Shown: positions 6,021 through 10,827 of the stretch, piece after piece
How the letters are laid out: every line of letters starts with the position of its first letter
Position numbering within the stretch: the first letter of the stretch is position 1
DNA from: CAZYJD01 sp964647785
GTDB lineage: Bacteria > Bacteroidota > Bacteroidia > NS11-12g > UBA9320
Direction: 5' to 3'
Assembly (NCBI GenBank): GCA_964647785.1
Contig: CAZYJD010000069.1
Location: 1-10,827, forward strand
DNA length: 10,827 bases
The notes under the pieces: model-generated
Told to the model about the DNA's origin: nothing
Databases searched by the model: none
What the model saw: only the letters and a program-made list of their open reading frames with translations
Program-made: the position numbers and the translations under genes

Positions 6021-7767
6021 ATGCATGTACTTTGATATCTTTAACGTCGAGTACAATTTTCCCTTCTGAATTTGCATCTGAAATTCCAAACCATGAGCGT
6101 TCTATGCTGAACAGGATATCAAATGGCTTGCCTTCTTGAATGTACCCAAACCAATGCCCCAGCTTAAATGCCTGCCCGAAGAACACAACGGGGTGCTCAT
6201 CTTGCATGATGCTCAGTCGCAAGTGCTTGCCATCCTGCCCCATAAGTTTACTGCTGCCAACATCGCGCACGGCGCGGCACAGAAAAACCGGCCGCATATT
6301 TTCCGGCCCAAATGGCCCTAGTTTTTCCATGCGTTCAATGCGCTTTTTGTTGATGTCGGAAAGTCGGATTTCGGCATCATACAGGAAGCGAACTTCCTTT
6401 TGCCAGGGTTGAATGCGCTTGCTCACAGCAGCTTCAAAAGCGGTGCGAAAGCCTTCCAACTGTTCGGGCTTCAGGGTCATGCCCGCTGCGTGTGCGTGTC
6501 CTCCGAATTGGATCATATGATCTTGGCATTCGAGCAGTGCTTCATACAAATCGAAGCCTTCTACTGACCGTGCCGAACCACTTATTTTTCCATCGTGTTC
6601 CGTTAATACCACGGTGGGTTTGTAATGGGCCTCTATGAGTCGGGAGGCAACAATGCCCACCACCCCTTTGGGCCAATGCGGCGCAAAAACCACCTGGCTG
6701 TTTTTGGAGGCCTGATCGGGGTAAGATTCAATCATGGCGAGCGCTTCATCAGTGGTGGCCGAATCGGCTGATTTCCGTTCTTCATTTTGGGCGTTCAGAT
6801 CCACCACCAAGGTATTGGCATCCTTGTTTTTATTTGATAGCAGGAGCTCCACTGCCGTGCGGGCGTGTTGCATACGGCCTGCAGCGTTGATTTTTGGTCC
6901 CGCATTGAACACCAGGTCTGTGATGGTCCAGCGCCGGCCGTTGTTCAGGTTCGATTTGTCGTTCAACTGCAACAAGGTTTTCAAGCCTGGTCGCGGACCA
7001 GCATGTGCACCACTGATCATCTCTAAACCATAAGCAGCCATCAACCTGTTTTCACCAGTCAAGGGAACCAGATCACAGGCGATGCTCACCGTTAATAAAT
7101 CCATCATTCGCAGCCAGTGTGCATCTTCCAAATTCATGATGTTGCAAACAGCCTGAATGAGCTTAAACCCTACCCCACATCCGCTCAAACCTTTGTAGGG
7201 GTATGCGCAATCGGCCTGTTTTGGGTCCAGAACTGCAAATGCAGGTGGAATGATGTCGCCAGGATTGTGGTGATCGCAAATGATCAGATCTACCCCTGCT
7301 TGCTGAAGTTGAGCGGCCAGTGCAACGGATTTGATTCCGCAGTCCAGTGCAATGAGCAGATCAAATTGCTGTTCAATGGCGTAATTTGCCCCTTGTTGCG
7401 ACAAACCATAGCCTTCCTTAAATCGATCAGGGATATAATAGGAGGCTTCCTGCTGAAGGCCACGCAGAAAATCGACCATCATGGCAACGGAGGTGGTGCC
7501 GTCTACATCGTAATCGCCATAAACCAAAATGCGTTGTTTATCAAGGATGGCTTGCTGCAGCCTTAGCGCTGCCTTTTCCATATCTTTCATAAGAAAAGGA
7601 TCGTGCATGCCTTCAAGCACCGGATGCAAATAGCGCGAGGCGTCATCAATGCTCTTCAGACCTTTGTTGGCAAACAAGGGAGCATTGAGTGCATCTCCTC
7701 TAAGCTGTTCGAGCCAAAAAGCCAAGCTTTCCTCATTCGTATTATGTAAAGGTTCCCATCGTGCCAT
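6019..7767 (-). CDS. recJ: Single-stranded-DNA-specific 5'-3' exonuclease RecJ
   Basis: A 582-residue DHH/DHHA1 phosphoesterase that degrades single-stranded DNA 5' to 3' in RecF-type recombination, mismatch repair and base excision repair (E. coli RecJ is 577 residues). Metal-site motifs appear in order: GDYDVDGTT (84-92), ALDCG with Asp142, ICDHH (163-167) and ACDLVPL with Asp232. Family blocks INAAGRM (293-299), GVVGIVASRL (368-377) and GSARS (397-401) follow, and the DHHA1 motif GGHAHAAG is at 422-429. The C-terminal part from about 455 is the OB-like DNA-binding domain. The start at 7767 (MARWEPL) fits the family. The best upstream -7 candidate (CATCTTTC, minus strand at 7792-7799) is poor. 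It is divergent from kynU, with a 127-bp gap. Confidence 0.95.
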   Translation of the reverse strand: MARWEPLHNTNEESLAFWLEQLRGDALNAPLFANKGLKSIDDASRYLHPVLEGMHDPFLMKDMEKAALRLQQAILDKQRILVYGDYDVDGTTSVAMMVDFLRGLQQEASYYIPDRFKEGYGLSQQGANYAIEQQFDLLIALDCGIKSVALAAQLQQAGVDLIICDHHNPGDIIPPAFAVLDPKQADCAYPYKGLSGCGVGFKLIQAVCNIMNLEDAHWLRMMDLLTVSIACDLVPLTGENRLMAAYGLEMISGAHAGPRPGLKTLLQLNDKSNLNNGRRWTITDLVFNAGPKINAAGRMQHARTAVELLLSNKNKDANTLVVDLNAQNEERKSADSATTDEALAMIESYPDQASKNSQVVFAPHWPKGVVGIVASRLIEAHYKPTVVLTEHDGKISGSARSVEGFDLYEALLECQDHMIQFGGHAHAAGMTLKPEQLEGFRTAFEAAVSKRIQPWQKEVRFLYDAEIRLSDINKKRIERMEKLGPFGPENMRPVFLCRAVRDVGSSKLMGQDGKHLRLSIMQDEHPVVFFGQAFKLGHWFGYIQEGKPFDILFSIERSWFGISDANSEGKIVLDVKDIKVHA

Positions 7768-7830
7768 ACTGCAAGCTTAAGCATGTAGGCCGAAAGATGA
7801 GAATTTTATGTGCAACAAGCTGTTTTATTT

Positions 7831-7845
7831 AATCATGATATGATT
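7831..7845. promoter_or_regulatory. Inverted repeat in the recJ-kynU gap, possible operator
   Basis: AATCAT-GAT-ATGATT is a perfect 6-bp inverted repeat with a 3-nt spacer. It lies 37 nt upstream of the kynU -7 box and 63 nt upstream of the recJ start. An extra half-site AATCATG recurs at 7860-7866, between the repeat and the kynU box. The size and position suit a dimeric repressor or activator, but no regulator gene is in the window and AT-rich gaps produce such repeats by chance. Confidence 0.35.
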
Positions 7846-7882
7846 CATTTAAAACAACAAATCATGCCCAACACGAAGGCGT

Positions 7883-7890
7883 TATCTTTG
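7883..7890 (+). promoter_or_regulatory. -7 box for kynU (TATCTTTG)
   Basis: TATCTTTG matches TAnnTTTG exactly and is separated from the kynU ATG by only CAGC. Transcription should begin at or next to the ATG, which implies a leaderless mRNA. No clear -33 TTG is present. Confidence 0.65.
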
Positions 7891-7894
7891 CAGC

Positions 7895-9160
7895 ATGAGT
7901 TTTGAGTTTTCATTGTCTTATGCGCAGAGTGCCGACCGGCATGATGCGCTCCGAGCATATCGCGATCGCTTTTTCATTCCGCAACATGAAAATGGCGATA
8001 GCATATATTTAACAGGCAACAGTTTAGGACTTCAGCCCAAAGAAGCATTGGCCGCTTTGCAGCAAGAGCTGGATGACTGGGCGCAATTGGGGGTGGAAGG
8101 TCATTTTCATGGAAAAAACCCTTGGTTTCATTACCACAAGTTTTTTGCAGAAGATACCGCAAAACTGGTAGGAGCATTGCCACATGAGGTGGTGGTGATG
8201 AATAACCTTAGCGTGAATTTACACCTGATGTTTGTGAGTTTTTATCGGCCTCGTGAAGGGCGCTACAAGATTTTAATGGAGGCGGGTGCTTTCCCAAGCG
8301 ATATGTATGCTGTCGAGAGTCAGGTGCGTTACCACGGTTATGATTACGATGATGCCGTAATTGAACTAAAGCCCAGGGCAGGAGAGCATCATTTGCGCAC
8401 CGAAGATATTTTGGAAAACATTGAAGAATACCGTGACGAACTGGCTTTGGTGTTTTTTAGTGGTGTACAGTATTACAGCGGTCAGGCTTTTGACATGAAG
8501 ACCATCAGTGCTGCTGCGATCGCGCACAACATCACCGTGGGTTTTGATCTTGCCCATGCGGCGGGCAATCTGGTATTAAAATTACACGACTGGGGGGTTG
8601 ATTTTGCCTGCTGGTGTTCGTATAAATACTTAAATTCAGGCCCGGGTTCGGTATCGGGATGTTTTGTACATGAGCGGCATGCCGATAATGCTGCTTTGCC
8701 CCGTTTTGCCGGATGGTGGGGCCGCAAGGAAGAAGGGCGCTTTGAAATGACCCGTGGTTTTGTTCCGGAGTATGGCGCTGCGGGCTGGCAACTGAGCAAT
8801 GCGCCCGTTTTGAGCATGGCCGTGCATCGCATATCCCTGCAAATGTTTGCCGAAGCGGGAATGGAACAGCTGCGTGAAAAGGGCGATCAATTAACAGCCT
8901 ACCTCGAATTTGTATTGCAGCATGTCTCAGCCCAACGAGCGTCGCTCAATTTTGAAATCATCACTCCACCTTTGCCGGGTCGGGGCAGCCAGTTAAGTGT
9001 TCTTACAGGCGAGAATGGCAAGCATCTGTTTGATTACCTGACAGAACGGGGCGTAATAGCCGACTGGCGGGAGCCCAATGTAATTCGAATGGCCCCCGTG
9101 CCCATGTACAATCGTTTTGAAGACATTTATCGCCTCGGAGAAATACTGCTGGCCTATTAA
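7895..9160 (+). CDS. kynU: Kynureninase
   Basis: A 421-residue PLP-dependent hydrolase that splits L-kynurenine to anthranilate and alanine, or 3-hydroxykynurenine to 3-hydroxyanthranilate and alanine; the second reaction feeds de novo NAD synthesis from tryptophan. Family hallmarks: LTGNSLGLQPKEA near the N-terminus (39-51), GVEGHF (66-71), FPSDMYAVESQ (133-143), FDLAHAAGN with PLP-ring Asp218 and His221, and the Schiff-base Lys244 in WCSYKYLNSGPGS. A conserved RFAGWWG follows, and the C-terminal RMAPVPMYNRFEDIYRL is typical of kynureninases. Length is as usual (about 416 in Pseudomonas). The start at 7895 lies four bases after a perfect -7 box. No other kynurenine-pathway gene is nearby, so its metabolic role, NAD synthesis or tryptophan breakdown, is not settled by context. 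Confidence 0.95.
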   Translation: MSFEFSLSYAQSADRHDALRAYRDRFFIPQHENGDSIYLTGNSLGLQPKEALAALQQELDDWAQLGVEGHFHGKNPWFHYHKFFAEDTAKLVGALPHEVVVMNNLSVNLHLMFVSFYRPREGRYKILMEAGAFPSDMYAVESQVRYHGYDYDDAVIELKPRAGEHHLRTEDILENIEEYRDELALVFFSGVQYYSGQAFDMKTISAAAIAHNITVGFDLAHAAGNLVLKLHDWGVDFACWCSYKYLNSGPGSVSGCFVHERHADNAALPRFAGWWGRKEEGRFEMTRGFVPEYGAAGWQLSNAPVLSMAVHRISLQMFAEAGMEQLREKGDQLTAYLEFVLQHVSAQRASLNFEIITPPLPGRGSQLSVLTGENGKHLFDYLTERGVIADWREPNVIRMAPVPMYNRFEDIYRLGEILLAY

Positions 9161-9218
9161 TTTTAACGATCTTCCGCATTCCGGCCTGCCTCTTTCTTAC
9201 TTTCAGCTCGGGCTGATG

Positions 9219-9226
9219 TAAATTAG
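9219..9226 (+). promoter_or_regulatory. Imperfect -7 box for recG (TAAATTAG)
   Basis: TAAATTAG matches TAnnTTTG at five of six fixed positions and is followed by CCGC and the recG ATG, the same spacing as at pepD and kynU. It could let recG be transcribed separately from kynU, whose stop is 58 nt upstream, and as a leaderless message. No strong terminator separates the two genes. Confidence 0.45.
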
Positions 9227-9230
9227 CCGC

Positions 9231-10827
9231 ATGTCCTTTCTTCAGATGCCGCTGATGTACCTCAAAGGGGTGGGCGCTGTGCGTGCAGAAGCACTCGCCA
9301 AAGAGTTGGCATTGCATACGGTCGAGGATATGCTCATGCATTTTCCCTTCCGGTATGTGGATCGTTCAAGTTTTCAAAGCGTGGCTGAATTGAATGAAGG
9401 CATGGTAGCCGTTCAGCTCAAAGGACGTATTGTAAAACACGCATATGAAGGAAAAGGAAGGGGTAAAAGACTTCAAGCCGTGTTCCGCGACAGCAATGGC
9501 GATGAAATGGATTTGGTGTGGTTTCAGGGGCACCGATGGGTTGAACCTTTACTCAGTCCTGGGCGGGAATGGATCGTTTTTGGGAAACCCTCGAAATATA
9601 AAAACCGCTTCAGCATGGTGCATCCCGAACTTGAAGACCCAAAGGAGCCAAGGGCAAGTGGAGTGCTGCAGCCGGTCTATCCACTCACCGATCAGCTTCG
9701 GAGTAGAAAAATAGATCAGCGATTGCTGCTCTCGGTGGTCCATCAAATACTGGCACATCCGGAATTTCAAATCCCCGAAATTCTACCGAATTCAGTACTT
9801 CGGCATTTTCAGCTCATGCCCCGTCATGGAGCCCTGCAAAACATGCATCTGCCTGAAAGCGCCGAATTGCAAGCCGCTGCCCTCAAAAGGATGAAGTTTG
9901 AAGAATTGTTCATTTTACAGCTCAGAATCCTTCGCATCAAAACCCGAAGAGACAAGGCCTTGAAAGGGGAGATCTTTGGGAAAGTGGGCACCTTGTTCAA
10001 CACTTTCTATGAGCAACATCTGCCCTTTCCACTAACGGAGGCACAGAAAACGGTGATTCGAGAAATTCGGACGGACATGGCCACCGGAAAGCAAATGAAC
10101 CGGCTGCTACAGGGAGATGTGGGAAGTGGAAAGACCATTGTGGCTTTGTTGGTGGCACTCATTGCCATGGACAATGGATACCAGGTGTCATTGATGGCTC
10201 CGACAGAAATACTGGCGCAACAGCATTTCAATGGCATATCTGAATTGGTGAAGGATCTGCCTGTTGAGGTGGCATTGCTCACCGGAAGTAGCACGCAGGC
10301 GCAGCGCAAGGAGCTGCTTCCCCGGCTCGAAAGCGGGGAGGTTCATCTGTTGATCGGTACCCATGCCCTGATAGAAGAACATGTAAAAATGGCCAGGCAG
10401 GGGCTTGTTATCATCGATGAGCAGCACCGCTTTGGGGTACAACAGCGCGCCCGCCTTTGGCAGAAAAGTGCGGTCATTCCGCACGTGCTTGTGATGACGG
10501 CTACCCCGATACCGCGCACCCTGGCCATGACGGTTTACGGTGATTTAGATGTAAGTATCATCGATGAATTGCCTTTGGGAAGAAAACCCATTCGAACCAT
10601 TCACAAAGATTACCATCACCGCGGGCAGGTTGAGGCTTTTATGCGCAGTGAAATAGATAAAGGAAGGCAGGTTTATGTGGTTTATCCTTTGATCGAAGAA
10701 TCGGAGAGCATGGATTACCGCGATTTGAGCAATGGATTCGATCAATTGGTGCGTGTTTTTGAACGCCCGAAGTATCAGGTGGATATGTTGCACGGCAAAA
10801 TGAAGCAACAGGACAAGGATGCAGTGA
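9231..10827 (+). CDS. recG: ATP-dependent DNA helicase RecG, C-terminus missing (runs off right edge)
   Basis: From the ATG at 9231 the frame stays open for 532 codons to the end of the window, about three quarters of the usual length of roughly 700. RecG drives branch migration at stalled forks and Holliday junctions. The N-terminal MSFLQMPLMYLKGVGAVRAE is the standard Bacteroidota start, with LKGVG beginning the wedge region. An OB-fold wedge spans about 57-140, including VQLKGRI and LQPVYPLT just after it. The helicase core shows Walker A GDVGSGKT (295-302), motif Ia MAPTEILAQQH, the RecG-specific Walker B variant DEQHRFG (396-402) and motif III TATPIPRTLAMTVYGDLD (423-440). The TRG/motif VI region lies beyond the edge. 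I read all codons and found no frameshift. It lies 70 bp after kynU on the same strand. Confidence 0.95.
   Translation, partial: MSFLQMPLMYLKGVGAVRAEALAKELALHTVEDMLMHFPFRYVDRSSFQSVAELNEGMVAVQLKGRIVKHAYEGKGRGKRLQAVFRDSNGDEMDLVWFQGHRWVEPLLSPGREWIVFGKPSKYKNRFSMVHPELEDPKEPRASGVLQPVYPLTDQLRSRKIDQRLLLSVVHQILAHPEFQIPEILPNSVLRHFQLMPRHGALQNMHLPESAELQAAALKRMKFEELFILQLRILRIKTRRDKALKGEIFGKVGTLFNTFYEQHLPFPLTEAQKTVIREIRTDMATGKQMNRLLQGDVGSGKTIVALLVALIAMDNGYQVSLMAPTEILAQQHFNGISELVKDLPVEVALLTGSSTQAQRKELLPRLESGEVHLLIGTHALIEEHVKMARQGLVIIDEQHRFGVQQRARLWQKSAVIPHVLVMTATPIPRTLAMTVYGDLDVSIIDELPLGRKPIRTIHKDYHHRGQVEAFMRSEIDKGRQVYVVYPLIEESESMDYRDLSNGFDQLVRVFERPKYQVDMLHGKMKQQDKDAV

Overview
The window looks like chromosomal DNA from a member of the Bacteroidota, probably near the Flavobacteriia. 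Three things point there. The gene complement is typical: a stand-alone lptB, a PorT-type outer-membrane barrel, and a two-part outer-membrane protein family that I recall mainly from this phylum. Several genes carry the Bacteroidota -7 promoter box TAnnTTTG just upstream. Shine-Dalgarno sequences are almost absent. I see no transposase, phage gene, CRISPR array, tRNA or rRNA. The genes look like ordinary core-genome genes.

Layout from left to right: a minus-strand outer-membrane-like protein that runs off the left edge (1-891); pepD, an M20 aminoacyl-histidine dipeptidase (minus, 1031-2482); a 254-bp divergent gap holding a possible 12-codon leader ORF; a membrane-anchored beta-lactamase-family serine hydrolase (plus, 2737-3969); a 433-bp convergent gap packed with degenerate short repeats (3970-4402); lptB, the LPS-export ATPase (minus, 4403-5128); a PorT-like beta-barrel (plus, 5231-5974); a bidirectional UUCG terminator (5996-6020); recJ, a single-strand 5'-3' exonuclease (minus, 6019-7767); kynU, kynureninase (plus, 7895-9160); and recG, the branch-migration helicase, cut by the right edge (plus, from 9231).

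The genes do not form one pathway. LptB and the two barrel proteins concern the outer membrane, RecJ and RecG concern recombination and repair, and PepD and KynU are cytoplasmic amino-acid or peptide enzymes. Most neighbours are divergent or convergent, so there is little operon structure. kynU and recG could be co-transcribed, but recG has its own promoter-like box.

I did not find a convincing new biological system. The points most worth a second look are the ordered repeat mosaic between the serine hydrolase and lptB, the recurring box-N4-ATG arrangement that suggests leaderless mRNAs for pepD, kynU and recG, and the short ORF with a consensus Shine-Dalgarno whose stop codon overlaps the start of the serine hydrolase.
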